Source of the DNA: Streptomyces niger
GTDB taxonomy: Bacteria; Actinomycetota; Actinomycetes; Streptomycetales; Streptomycetaceae
Direction: 5' to 3'
Length of the DNA stretch: 64,000 nt
Assembly: GCF_000718305.1 (NCBI RefSeq)
Contig: NZ_JOFQ01000034.1
Coordinates: 21,709-85,708, forward strand
Shown: in pieces, positions 25,946 through 34,285 of the stretch
How the letters are laid out: every line of letters starts with the position of its first letter
Position numbering within the stretch: position 1 is the stretch's first letter
Translations under genes and position numbers: made by a program
Notes under the pieces: generated by a model
Told to the model about the DNA's origin: nothing
Databases searched by the model: none
What the model saw: the letters and a program-made list of their open reading frames with translations, nothing else

Positions 25946-26497
25946 TCATCCGTCGTCGGTCGCCGCCAGGATCTTGAGGACGGTGTTCCAGTTGCGGGCG
26001 GTGGCCGTGACGCCCAGCTTGACGCTCGCCGCGGTGACGGCCACGGCCAGCTGGGAACGGCCGATGCCGCCCGGACACCAGAGGTACAGGTCGCGGCCGA
26101 GCAGCCGGAACGCGTCGGGCGCGTACCCGGCCGCATCCAGGACGTCCAGCGGGGCCGTGTCGGCGGGCGGCTCCGACAGGAACGTGAGGTGCAGCGTCTT
26201 GGGCTCCGCCGCGGCCTGTGGGAAGGGATTGGCCGCCACGGCCGCGGCGAGCTCGTCGCGGGTGCGCACCATGACCGGTACGGGAAAGCCCAGGGCGTCC
26301 GCGAAGCCGGCCTCCAGGCTGCGCGCGGTTTCCTCCGGCGGGGTGCCGGGATCGGCGAAGACGATGTTGCCGGTCTGGAGGAGGACGGTGACGTCCTGGA
26401 AGCCCAGCTCCGCCATGAGGGCGCGCTGCTGCGCCATGGGGAACTTCCTGTGTCCTCCGACATTGATGCCGCGGAGGAGGGCCACCTGGCGAGGCAT
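25946..26497 (-). CDS. DUF1697 domain-containing protein
   Basis: A 183-residue protein opening MPRQVALLRGINVGGHRKFPMAQ, the hallmark of DUF1697, followed by VTVLLQTGNIVFAD and the conserved C-terminal TARNWNTVLKILA. The family is widespread in soil bacteria and its function is unknown. The ATG is preceded by AAAGG. It is convergent with the PemK/MazF-like gene and lies 104 bases downstream of the ogt-like gene. Confidence 0.9.
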   Translation of the reverse strand: MPRQVALLRGINVGGHRKFPMAQQRALMAELGFQDVTVLLQTGNIVFADPGTPPEETARSLEAGFADALGFPVPVMVRTRDELAAAVAANPFPQAAAEPKTLHLTFLSEPPADTAPLDVLDAAGYAPDAFRLLGRDLYLWCPGGIGRSQLAVAVTAASVKLGVTATARNWNTVLKILAATDDG

Positions 26498-26552
26498 GGG
26501 CGGGACCTTTCGGGAAAGGAGCGGGAGTCCGGGTGGGACGCACGCGGCCGGC

Positions 26553-26621
26553 GGCTCGGAACAGTGGCTGCCAACGGCTCGGAACAGTCGCCGCGGTCGG
26601 TTCAGAACAGCGGCTGCGGGA
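26553..26621 (+). repeat. Three 23-bp tandem repeats spanning the 3' end of the ogt-like gene
   Basis: Units at 26553, 26576 and 26599 share GGCTCGGAACAGT (third: GGTTCAGAACAGC). The third copy contains the ogt-like gene's last codons and stop (complement of TTCAGAACAG); the other two extend past it. Confidence 0.85.
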
Positions 26622-27249
26622 GCACTCCCTCCAGCGCCAGGAGCTGCCGCTTCGTCTCCAGCCCGCCGCCGAAGCCGCCCAGCCCGCCACCGCTCTCGAC
26701 GACGCGGTGGCACGGCACGACGACCGGCAGCGGATTGGAGCCCATCGCGACGCCGACCGCACGCGCGGCGCCCCGCTCCCCGACCCGGTCCGCCAGGTCC
26801 TGATAGCCGACGACCGTGCCGTACGGGACGTGCGCTGCCAGCTCGCGGAGCACCCGCTCGTTGAACCCCGAGGACAGCGACCAGTCCAGCGGAACCGTGA
26901 ACTCCCGCAGCTCTCCGGCGAAGTACGCGACGAGCTCCGCGGCGGCGGTGTCCACGGCCGGTATCGCGGCGACCGGCTCGGGGCCGAACGCGCCGCGCAG
27001 CCGGGCGAGCGACCGGGCCCGGGCCCGCTCGTCGGCGTGGAAGACGACCATGGCCAGCCCTGCGCCGGTCCCCGCGAGCAGGAGCGGACCGATGGGGGTG
27101 TCCAGCATGCGCCAGGCCCACTCGCGCGGCGGCCGGACCGGCGTCTGCGCGCCGTCGCGCGCGGCCGCCGGGGCCGGGCCGGTGCGCTCGGTGGCGGACG
27201 CGTCGGCGGTCGCCGTCGCGGGGATTTCGCGTTCCTCGGAAATCGTCAC
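26602..27249 (-). CDS. ogt: Methylated-DNA--[protein]-cysteine S-methyltransferase
   Basis: A 215-residue suicide enzyme that removes alkyl groups from O6-guanine. The active-site motif is PCHRVV (about 180-185) preceded by NPLPVV; the helix-turn-helix region VPYGTVVGYQDLADRVG and the upstream STPIGPLLLAG-like segment are present. A disordered 45-residue N-terminus precedes the domain. The GTG start encodes MTISEERE. It adds a direct-reversal activity to the repair genes of this window. Confidence 0.93.
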   Translation of the reverse strand: MTISEEREIPATATADASATERTGPAPAAARDGAQTPVRPPREWAWRMLDTPIGPLLLAGTGAGLAMVVFHADERARARSLARLRGAFGPEPVAAIPAVDTAAAELVAYFAGELREFTVPLDWSLSSGFNERVLRELAAHVPYGTVVGYQDLADRVGERGAARAVGVAMGSNPLPVVVPCHRVVESGGGLGGFGGGLETKRQLLALEGVLPQPLF

Positions 27250-27350
27250 GGCTTCAGCCTAGGGCCGCCCACCGACAATCGCCGTGGGGAGCGGAAATGC
27301 CGGTCACCGCTCCCGACGGCTGGGGCCTCAGCCCCGGAAACACCCGGCCC

Positions 27351-28247
27351 TTACGCGGCCGGGACCTGGAACCCGGCGTCCTTCACGGCGTCCCGTACGA
27401 CGTCCGGCTTGTTGGTGATGATGCCGTCCACGCCCCAGCCCGCGACCTTCTTCGCCGTGGCCGCGTCGTTGACGGTCCAGGTGTAGACCTCCAGCGGGCG
27501 CCCGTGCGCGCCCTCGAAGGCGTGCACGGCCGAGACGTAGGCCATGTTGATCGAGGTGTGGCTGGGGTTGATCTGGTCGGTGAACTGCGCGTACTTGGGC
27601 AGGTCGGCGACGGCCGGGGTGCCGAGGAAGCCCGTCTTGATGTCCGGCCGCAGCTCGTGCACCTTCTTGACCGAGTCACCGTTGAAGCTCTGGATGATCA
27701 GCCGGCGCTTCACGTGCTGCCGGTCCATCCAGCCCTCGCGCCGCAGCTCCTTGATGGTCTGCGCCTCGATGCCCGGGTAGAGCTCGGGGGACTTCAGCTC
27801 CAGAAGCAGCTTCTGGTGGTTGTGGCTGACCGCGTCCATGTAGCGCTCCAGCGTGGGGACCCGCTCGCCCTTGAACTTCTCGCCGAACCAGCTGCCGGCG
27901 TCCAGCTTGCGGATCTCGCCGAGGGTGAAGTCGGAGATCTTCCACGGAGAGCGGTTCGGGTACAGCTCCTCGACGTTCGTGGTGCGGTTGAGCGTCGTGT
28001 CGTGCATGACGATCAACTTGCCGTCCTTGGTGCGCTGGACGTCGTTCTCCACCCAGTCGATGCCCATGCGGTGCGCCGCGTTGATCGAGGCGATGGTGTT
28101 CTCGGGCGCGTACGCCGAGGCTCCTCGGTGTGCCACGGTGACCGGTCTGTGCGGGTGGTCCGCGGCCTGGGCGGCGGCAGCGGGGAGGCTGAACGCCGTC
28201 AGCCCTACGAGCGCGCCGGTAACGGCGGCAACAGGCCGAATGTGCAT
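27351..28247 (-). CDS. Secreted glycerophosphodiester phosphodiesterase
   Basis: A 298-residue GDPD TIM barrel that releases glycerol-3-phosphate from deacylated phospholipids outside the cell. The signal peptide is residues 1-29. The catalytic start VTVAHRGASAYAPENT, the metal-binding WVENDVQRTKDGKLIVMHDTTLNRTT, LLLELKSPE and the C-terminal YTWTVNDAATAKKVAGWGVDGIITNKPD are intact. The ATG follows GAGGAG. Such genes are commonly controlled by phosphate in Streptomyces; a candidate PHO box lies upstream. Confidence 0.93.
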   Translation of the reverse strand: MHIRPVAAVTGALVGLTAFSLPAAAAQAADHPHRPVTVAHRGASAYAPENTIASINAAHRMGIDWVENDVQRTKDGKLIVMHDTTLNRTTNVEELYPNRSPWKISDFTLGEIRKLDAGSWFGEKFKGERVPTLERYMDAVSHNHQKLLLELKSPELYPGIEAQTIKELRREGWMDRQHVKRRLIIQSFNGDSVKKVHELRPDIKTGFLGTPAVADLPKYAQFTDQINPSHTSINMAYVSAVHAFEGAHGRPLEVYTWTVNDAATAKKVAGWGVDGIITNKPDVVRDAVKDAGFQVPAA

Positions 28248-28312
28248 ACGGACTCCTCGGATTCGTCGGCAGCGGGGGGTGGTCGGCGGCAGGTTCCCAG
28301 CGAGGGTGTACT

Positions 28313-28345
28313 GGAAGATAGGTCAGAGATGGACATAAATTGAAC
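28313..28345 (-). promoter_or_regulatory. Candidate PHO box of the GDPD gene
   Basis: On the minus strand, 11-nt units GTTCAATttat and GTCCATCtctg follow one another (28335-28345, 28324-28334), with a third weak unit. Each matches the PhoP half-site GTTCACC at 5 of 7 positions. Confidence 0.4.
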
Positions 28346-28640
28346 GAGAAGTGTCGTGTGTCCTGGGTTTGGGACCGTCCGGGGTGGATTTGTGGGGTGT
28401 GGCCGCGCAACGGGAGTTCTGGTCGCGCCCGGGAAACCGCCGCTTGACCGGCGTTCGAGGGTCCCTGGTGGCAGATCGTCGCCTTTTCATCCATCGACTG
28501 CTTTGGCTGGTTCATCCCTTACCTGTCGCCGCTGCCTCGCATAGGCGGGCGGTGGCGCAGCCCGCAGGGATGGATCAGGCGTCGTTACGGCGAGTGCCCG
28601 GGTGTTCGCTCCATGTCGTCCTCGGCGTCACGGGCCCCGG

Positions 28641-28663
28641 TTGTCAGTGGCGGGTCGTACGGT
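28641..28663 (+). promoter_or_regulatory. PafBC (RecA-NDp)-type promoter of uvrB
   Basis: TTGTCAGTGGC, six bases, TACGGT. The 11-mer is a perfect match to the consensus upstream box. The -10 ends 7 bases before the ATG, so the transcript should be leaderless. Confidence 0.85.
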
Positions 28664-28670
28664 GGGTGAC

Positions 28671-30812
28671 ATGCGGCCCGTTTCCCACATCGAACGCACG
28701 GTGGCGCCTTTCGAGGTCGTCAGTCCCTATCAGCCCAGCGGCGATCAGCCGACGGCCATCGCCGAGCTGGAGCAGCGCATCCGAGGCGGTGAGAAGGACG
28801 TCGTCCTGCTGGGCGCGACCGGCACCGGCAAGTCGGCGACGACCGCGTGGATGATCGAGAAGCTGCAGCGCCCGACCCTGGTCATGGCGCCCAACAAGAC
28901 CCTCGCCGCGCAGCTCGCCAACGAATTCCGCGAACTGCTGCCGAACAACGCCGTCGAGTACTTCGTCTCGTACTACGACTACTACCAGCCCGAGGCCTAC
29001 GTCCCGCAGTCCGACACGTACATCGAGAAGGACTCCTCGATCAACGAAGAGGTCGAGCGGCTGCGCCACTCCGCGACCAATTCGCTGCTCACCCGGCGGG
29101 ACGTGGTCGTGGTCTCGTCCGTCTCCTGCATCTACGGCCTGGGTACGCCGCAGGAGTACGTCGACCGGATGGTCCCCCTGAAGGTCGGCGAGGAGATCGA
29201 CCGCGACCAGCTGCTGCGCCGCTTCGTCGACATCCAGTACACGCGCAACGACGTGTCGTTCACCCGCGGCACCTTCCGGGTGCGCGGCGACACCATCGAG
29301 ATCTTCCCGGTCTACGAAGAGCTCGCCGTCCGCATCGAGATGTTCGGCGACGAGATCGAGGCGCTGTCGACGCTCCACCCGCTCACCGGCGAGGTCATCA
29401 GCGACGACCAGCAGCTGTACGTCTTCCCCGCGAGCCACTACGTGGCGGGCCCCGAGCGCATGGAGAAGGCCATCGCCGGCATCGAGGCCGAGCTCGCCGA
29501 CCAGCTCGCCAAGATGGAGAAGCAGGGCAAGCTGCTGGAGGCCCAGCGGCTCCGGATGCGTACGACGTACGACATCGAGATGATGCGGCAGATCGGCACC
29601 TGCTCCGGCATCGAGAACTACTCGCTGCACATCGACGGCCGCGCGCCGGGCACCGCGCCGAACACCCTCCTGGACTACTTCCCGGAAGACTTCCTGCTGG
29701 TCATCGACGAGTCGCACGTCACCGTGCCGCAGATCGGCGCGATGTACGAGGGTGACGCCTCCCGTAAGCGGACCCTGGTCGACCACGGCTTCCGGCTGCC
29801 GTCCGCGCTGGACAACCGGCCGCTGAAGTGGGAGGAGTTCCAGGAGCGGATCGGGCAGGCCGTCTACCTCTCCGCGACGCCGGGCCAGTACGAGCTCTCG
29901 CGCGGCGACGGCCACGTGGAGCAGATCATCCGCCCGACCGGCCTGGTCGACCCGGAGGTCGTCGTCAAGCCCACCGACGGGCAGATCGACGACCTGGTCC
30001 ACGAGATCCGTACGCGCACGGAGAAGGACGAGCGCGTCCTGGTGACCACGCTCACCAAGAAGATGGCCGAGGATCTCACGGACTACTTCCTGGAGCTCGG
30101 CATCCAGGTGCGCTATCTGCACAGCGACGTGGACACGCTGCGCCGCGTCGAGCTGCTGCGCGAGCTGCGGGCCGGTGAGTACGACGTACTGGTCGGCATC
30201 AACCTCCTCCGGGAGGGCCTGGACCTGCCAGAGGTCTCCCTGGTGGCGATCCTCGACGCCGACAAGGAAGGCTTCCTGCGGTCGGGCACGTCCCTGATCC
30301 AGACGATCGGCCGTGCGGCGCGCAACGTCTCCGGCCAGGTGCACATGTACGCCGACAAGGTCACCCCGGCAATGGCCAAGGCCATCGACGAGACCAACCG
30401 GCGGCGCGAGAAGCAGCTCGCGTACAACAAGGAACACGGCATCGACCCGCAGCCGCTCCGCAAGAAGATCAACGACATCGTCGCGACGATCGCGCGCGAG
30501 GAGGTCGACACGCAGGAGCTGCTGGGCACGGGATACCGCAAGTCGGCAGACGGCAAGGACGCCAAGGGCAAGGCGCCGGTGCCCGCGCTGGGTGGCGCGG
30601 CGGAGAAGGGCGGCAAGAGCGGCAAGAAAAAGGCTGCCGCCACCCCGACGGACCGGCCCGCGGCCGAGCTCGCCGAGATGATCGAGGAAATGACCGAGCG
30701 CATGCGGGCGGCCGCCGCTGAGCTCCAGTTCGAGGTCGCTGCCCGGCTGCGCGACGAGGTGGGGGAGCTCAAGAAGGAGCTGCGCCAGATGAGGGAGGCA
30801 GGGCTGAAGTAA
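28671..30812 (+). CDS. uvrB: Excinuclease ABC subunit B
   Basis: A 713-residue DNA-damage-verification helicase of nucleotide excision repair. It has Walker A GATGTGKS (48-55), the beta-hairpin region [21 protein letters not shown] that probes the strand, the DESH box [21 protein letters not shown] (motif VI) and the C-terminal UVR motif that contacts UvrC ([21 protein letters not shown]). A Lys/Ala-rich linker precedes the UVR motif. The ATG at 28671 is fixed by the promoter spacing. Confidence 0.98.
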   Translation: MRPVSHIERTVAPFEVVSPYQPSGDQPTAIAELEQRIRGGEKDVVLLGATGTGKSATTAWMIEKLQRPTLVMAPNKTLAAQLANEFRELLPNNAVEYFVSYYDYYQPEAYVPQSDTYIEKDSSINEEVERLRHSATNSLLTRRDVVVVSSVSCIYGLGTPQEYVDRMVPLKVGEEIDRDQLLRRFVDIQYTRNDVSFTRGTFRVRGDTIEIFPVYEELAVRIEMFGDEIEALSTLHPLTGEVISDDQQLYVFPASHYVAGPERMEKAIAGIEAELADQLAKMEKQGKLLEAQRLRMRTTYDIEMMRQIGTCSGIENYSLHIDGRAPGTAPNTLLDYFPEDFLLVIDESHVTVPQIGAMYEGDASRKRTLVDHGFRLPSALDNRPLKWEEFQERIGQAVYLSATPGQYELSRGDGHVEQIIRPTGLVDPEVVVKPTDGQIDDLVHEIRTRTEKDERVLVTTLTKKMAEDLTDYFLELGIQVRYLHSDVDTLRRVELLRELRAGEYDVLVGINLLREGLDLPEVSLVAILDADKEGFLRSGTSLIQTIGRAARNVSGQVHMYADKVTPAMAKAIDETNRRREKQLAYNKEHGIDPQPLRKKINDIVATIAREEVDTQELLGTGYRKSADGKDAKGKAPVPALGGAAEKGGKSGKKKAAATPTDRPAAELAEMIEEMTERMRAAAAELQFEVAARLRDEVGELKKELRQMREAGLK

Positions 30813-30830
30813 GCGGGGGAACGGGCAGAA

Positions 30831-30865
30831 CGGTAGGCGTACGGGCGTGGCCTGTACGCCTACCG
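30831..30865 (+). terminator. uvrB terminator
   Basis: A perfect 12-bp stem (30831-30842 with 30854-30865) and an 11-nt loop, 18 bases after the stop. Confidence 0.85.
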
Positions 30866-30961
30866 GCATGTCGAGAGGAAGGCGGGCGCTCCTTGAACCT
30901 GCCCCGACCTGCGTTTTTGCCAAAATCTTTACTTAGCCATGGCGTTCCTTTACTCTCGATG

Positions 30962-31085
30962 GTGCGGAGGGGAGTATTCCCGCAGCGGCGTACCCGTCAT
31001 CACGGATCGGATGGAGATCCCGGGGCGTCGGCCCACAGAGTCGCCGAGCACGGTGCGCGACCTCGGGCGGAAGAGACCTCCGGCA
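30962..31085 (+). ncRNA. yybP-ykoY (manganese) riboswitch upstream of terC
   Basis: In order, the conserved pieces of RF00080 are present: GGAGGGGAGTA (about 30967), CGTCATCACGG (30995-31005), CCGGGGCGTCGG (about 31020) and GAAGAGACCTCC (about 31070). CGGAGG at the 5' end pairs with CCTCCG at the 3' end to close P1. The aptamer ends about 45 bases before the TerC GTG. This class senses Mn2+ and usually turns on Mn exporters and TerC proteins. Confidence 0.88.
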
Positions 31086-31127
31086 GCGACGACGCTGTTG
31101 TGTTGTTACGAACCTGCCGGAGGAGCA

Positions 31128-32132
31128 GTGGACGTTTCCCTGACCATGTGGGTGCTGACCATTGTCGGTCTGTGCGCCCTGATCACCGCCGACTTCTTCA
31201 TCGGGGGCCGCAAGCCGCACGACGTATCGATCAAGGAAGCCGGCATCTGGACCGGTGTCTGGATCGCGCTCGCCGCCCTCTTCGGGCTCGGACTTCTTCT
31301 GTTCGGCGGCGGACAGCCGGCCGGTGAGTTCTTCGCCGGCTTCATCACCGAGAAATCGCTGAGCGTCGACAACCTCTTCGTCTTCGTCCTGATCATGGCG
31401 AAGTTCGCGGTGCCGTCGATATACCAGCAGCGGGTGCTGATGGTCGGCGTACTGATCGCGCTCGTCCTGCGGGCCGTCTTCATCGGCGCCGGCGCGGCGA
31501 TCATCGCCAACTTCTCCTGGGTCTTCTACCTCTTCGGCGCCTTCCTCATCTGGACGGCCTGGAAGCTCATCCAGGAGGCGCGGGCCGAGGAAGAGGACGA
31601 GGAGTTCGAGGAGAACCGCTTCCTGAAGATGGTCGAGCGGCGCTTCCCGTCGACCGACAAGTACCACGGCACGAAGCTGTTCATCGTGGAGAACGGCAAG
31701 CGCCTGATGACGCCGATGTTGATCGTCATGCTGGCGATCGGCACCACCGACGTCCTCTTCGCGCTGGACTCGATCCCCGCGATCTTCGGCCTCACCCAGG
31801 ACCCGTACATCGTGTTCACCGCCAACGCCTTCGCCCTGATGGGTCTGCGGCAGCTGTACTTCCTCATCGGCGGACTGCTGAAGAAGCTGGTCCACCTCTC
31901 GTACGGCCTGTCGGTGATCCTCGGCTTCATCGGCGTGAAGCTGGTGCTGCACGCACTGCACGAGTCGGGTGTGCACGTCCCCGAGATCAGCATCCCGGTG
32001 TCGCTGGGCGTCATCTGCGCCGTACTGATCATCACGACGATCACCAGCCTGCGGGCCTCGAAGAAGCAGGCACAGACCGAGGCGGCAAGCCACGCGCCGC
32101 AGGACGAGCAGAAAAAGTCCATAGGCGCCTGA
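31128..32132 (+). CDS. TerC family integral membrane protein, probable metal exporter
   Basis: A 334-residue protein with eight or so membrane helices and the TerC signature acidic residues in helices: LITADFFIGG, SLSVDNLFVFVLIMAKF and TTDVLFALDSIPAIFGLTQDPYIVFTANAFALMGLRQLYF. Relatives such as Alx and MeeF export manganese or load it onto secreted enzymes. The Mn riboswitch directly upstream supports the same role here. The GTG at 31128 follows GGAGGAGCA; the longer frame into the riboswitch is excluded. Confidence 0.93.
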   Translation: MDVSLTMWVLTIVGLCALITADFFIGGRKPHDVSIKEAGIWTGVWIALAALFGLGLLLFGGGQPAGEFFAGFITEKSLSVDNLFVFVLIMAKFAVPSIYQQRVLMVGVLIALVLRAVFIGAGAAIIANFSWVFYLFGAFLIWTAWKLIQEARAEEEDEEFEENRFLKMVERRFPSTDKYHGTKLFIVENGKRLMTPMLIVMLAIGTTDVLFALDSIPAIFGLTQDPYIVFTANAFALMGLRQLYFLIGGLLKKLVHLSYGLSVILGFIGVKLVLHALHESGVHVPEISIPVSLGVICAVLIITTITSLRASKKQAQTEAASHAPQDEQKKSIGA

Positions 32133-32146
32133 CGCCGCAACGCACA

Positions 32147-32177
32147 CGCGGTGTGCGGGCCCCGCCCGCACACCGCG
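32147..32177. terminator. Bidirectional terminator between terC and the MBL gene
   Basis: A perfect 13-bp stem (32147-32159 with 32165-32177) and a 5-nt loop between convergent genes. Confidence 0.85.
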
Positions 32178-32198
32178 CCTCCTCGATCGTCCGTGGCT

Positions 32199-32855
32199 CT
32201 ACCAGCCGCGCTCGCGCCACTCCGCGAGGTGCGGGCGCTCGGCGCCCAGGGTGGTGTCCGCGCCATGGCCCGGGTAGACCCAGGTCTCGTCCGGCAGCTG
32301 CGCGAAGAGCTTGCTCTCCACGTCGTCGATGAGGCTGGTGAAGTGCTCGGCGTCGCCGTGGGTGTTGCCGACCCCGCCGGGGAAGAGGCAGTCGCCCGTG
32401 AAGAGGTGGGGGTGGCCGTGCGGGTCGTCGTAGACCAGGGCGATGCTGCCGGGCGTGTGGCCCTTCAGGTGGCGGGCGGTGAGCGTGACCCGTCCGACGC
32501 TGATGGTGTCGCCGTCGTCGACCAGGACGTCCGTGGGAACGGGAATGCCGTCGGCGTCATAGCGGCCGGCGAAGGTCCGCGCGCCGGTCCGCTCGACGAC
32601 CTCGCCGAGCGCTCCCCAGTGGTCCTGGTGCCGGTGCGTGGTGACGACCGAGGAAATGCCGCCGTCGCCGATCAGCCCGAGGAGCACGTCCGGCTCCGCC
32701 GCGGCGTCGATCAGCACCTGCGTATCGGTTGCGCGGCAGCGCAGCAGGTAGGCGTTGTTGTTCATCGGACCGACCGCGATCTTGGAGATGATCAGGTCGG
32801 TCAGCTCATGCACGTCGGCCGGTCCGCCGACTTTGACTGCTCCGGTGTACGCCAT
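32199..32855 (-). CDS. MBL-fold metallo-hydrolase (glyoxalase II-like)
   Basis: A 218-residue metallo-beta-lactamase-fold enzyme. Metal ligands are visible as THRHQDHWGAL (HxHxDH type), GHTPGSIAL, TGDCLFPGGVG and PGHGADTTLG. The closest families are hydroxyacylglutathione-hydrolase-like. In an organism that uses mycothiol, the thioester substrate is unlikely to be glutathione-based. It forms a small cluster with the mycothiol-dependent isomerase-like gene transcribed towards it. Confidence 0.9.
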   Translation of the reverse strand: MAYTGAVKVGGPADVHELTDLIISKIAVGPMNNNAYLLRCRATDTQVLIDAAAEPDVLLGLIGDGGISSVVTTHRHQDHWGALGEVVERTGARTFAGRYDADGIPVPTDVLVDDGDTISVGRVTLTARHLKGHTPGSIALVYDDPHGHPHLFTGDCLFPGGVGNTHGDAEHFTSLIDDVESKLFAQLPDETWVYPGHGADTTLGAERPHLAEWRERGW

Positions 32856-32957
32856 GCCCGCAGCCTACTGGCCGGGGTCCGGGGAAAACCGGGCGCGGGC
32901 GGTCCGGCGACCGCGCTGTGTTCGAAGCCGGGGTCAGCGGTCCGGTCGTGCCCGGGA

Positions 32958-33686
32958 TCAGCGGTCCGGCAGCTCCGGCAGGGCGGCGTCGCCGTCGGTC
33001 GAGAGGCCGGTGCCCGAGGTGCGGCCGGTGAGCCAGCCGACGAGCGCGGTGGGGGAGCCGCTGACGGTGAGCGGGGTGCCGTCCGCGCGACCGGTCCGCC
33101 AGCTCCGCCCGTCGTCCGTGCGCAGCCGCAGCGCGACGACCCGGTCGTCGTCCTTCAGCCGCCGCTCCGCGAGGAAGGCCAGCTCGGCGTCCACGTACTC
33201 CGTGGCCAGGTGGTCGATCGTGTAGCCGACGCCGAGGTCCACGTGGTGCAGTTCGACCTCGGCGAGGCGGCGGAAGGGCAGCCGCCCGGCCCGCTCGAAG
33301 ACGCCGTTCCGCATCTCCACCTCGAACGTCAGGCGCTCGGGGCCCAGGGCCGCGCAGGCCGTCTCCCAGCGCTCGGCGGCGGACCGCAGGTCCTCCAGGT
33401 GGGCGGTGAGCGGGCGGTCGGCGTCCCGCTCGATGTCGGCGTCGCGGGCCGCGGGGGAGGCGTACATGGGCGTGGGCGTGCCCGTACGCGCCCATGTGAA
33501 GAGGTTGACGAGGGCGTCGGCGTTGCGGGCGAGGTGGGCCAGCACGTGGCCGCGGGTCCAGTCGGGCAGAAGGGAGGGTTCGCCGACGGCCTCGTCGTCG
33601 AGTTTGCCCATGGAGACCAGGAGGCGGTCGGTGGCGGCGTGGACGGCTGCCGCGTCGTACGCGAATTCCTGTGCGATGTCGGTCAT
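32958..33686 (-). CDS. Maleylpyruvate isomerase family (mycothiol-dependent DinB-like) protein
   Basis: A 242-residue protein with an N-terminal DinB-like four-helix bundle, metal-binding His in LLPDWTRGHVLAHLARNADAL (about 39-59) and ELHHVDLGVGY (about 144-154), and a C-terminal MDMPI domain (DGTPLTVSGSPTALVGWLTGR). Known members isomerise maleylpyruvate with mycothiol; most Streptomyces homologues have no assigned substrate. The ATG has no strong ribosome-binding site. Confidence 0.88.
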   Translation of the reverse strand: MTDIAQEFAYDAAAVHAATDRLLVSMGKLDDEAVGEPSLLPDWTRGHVLAHLARNADALVNLFTWARTGTPTPMYASPAARDADIERDADRPLTAHLEDLRSAAERWETACAALGPERLTFEVEMRNGVFERAGRLPFRRLAEVELHHVDLGVGYTIDHLATEYVDAELAFLAERRLKDDDRVVALRLRTDDGRSWRTGRADGTPLTVSGSPTALVGWLTGRTSGTGLSTDGDAALPELPDR

Positions 33687-34285
33687 GGACCGAAGCTAGC
33701 GCCGCCATCGTCCCGGCGGGAGTCGGCGCGCGTCGCCAGCCGGGAGCGCGCGACCGGCGTGGCACGCGCCGCGGCGGAAGGGATCGGCCGGTCGCGGTGT
33801 TGAGGGAGGTTGAGGGAGGGGGTCGCCCGGGGCGGCGTGGCGCGGGTCCGGTGTCGGTCGCGGGGCTGTCCACGACCGGATCTCGATCACATATCCGCAG
33901 GTCAGGAGTGGTGTCAACGGTTCGCGAGAGGGCGTTGTCAGACCCCGGCGTTACGGTGAATGACGCGGTGGGCTCTGCCGTCCGGAAGGGCCGTGTGCAG
34001 GCGTGTGCAGGTCTTCGACACGGCGCCGCCAGGCGGTCGGAACCACCGTGCAGCAGGCCACTCGGCGCTCGCGTGCCGGGCCACCGGCGTCTTCGCGTCA
34101 GTGGAGCGCCGCCCGGCCACACCTTCGGGTGAACCCGGTCGGCGGAAACCGTAAATCGAATGCACGTGCTATAGGCTCGTGTGTGGCATCGAAACGACAT
34201 TGAACAGACATTGCCGCGACGGCCCCCATACCCTGGGGCGGGGGTGCGCGGCACCCCGCCCCTCTCACGAAAGGTGCCGACCGGC
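33687..34285. other. Long intergenic region upstream of uvrA
   Basis: About 600 bases. It contains a PafBC-like element (33935-33957) and a later TATAGG hexamer at 34170-34175 that could be a second promoter. Short frames here have no recognisable protein features. Confidence 0.5.
33935..33957 (+). promoter_or_regulatory. PafBC-like promoter upstream of uvrA
   Basis: TTGTCAGACCC, exactly six bases, TACGGT. The first seven bases match perfectly; the -10 equals that of uvrB. It is about 330 bases from the uvrA start. Confidence 0.55.

Larger units (their letters stand above)
28248..28670. other. Divergent promoter region between GDPD and uvrB
   Basis: 423 bases with an AT-richer core at 28300-28360, a candidate PHO box for GDPD and the uvrB promoter. 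No gene is recognised. Confidence 0.6.

Noticed and set aside
34170..34215. LexA (SOS) box upstream of uvrA
   Set aside because: TCGAAACGACATTGAAC looks like half-sites but lacks the inverted second half GTTCGA; no proper LexA box was seen near uvrA, uvrB or uvrC.
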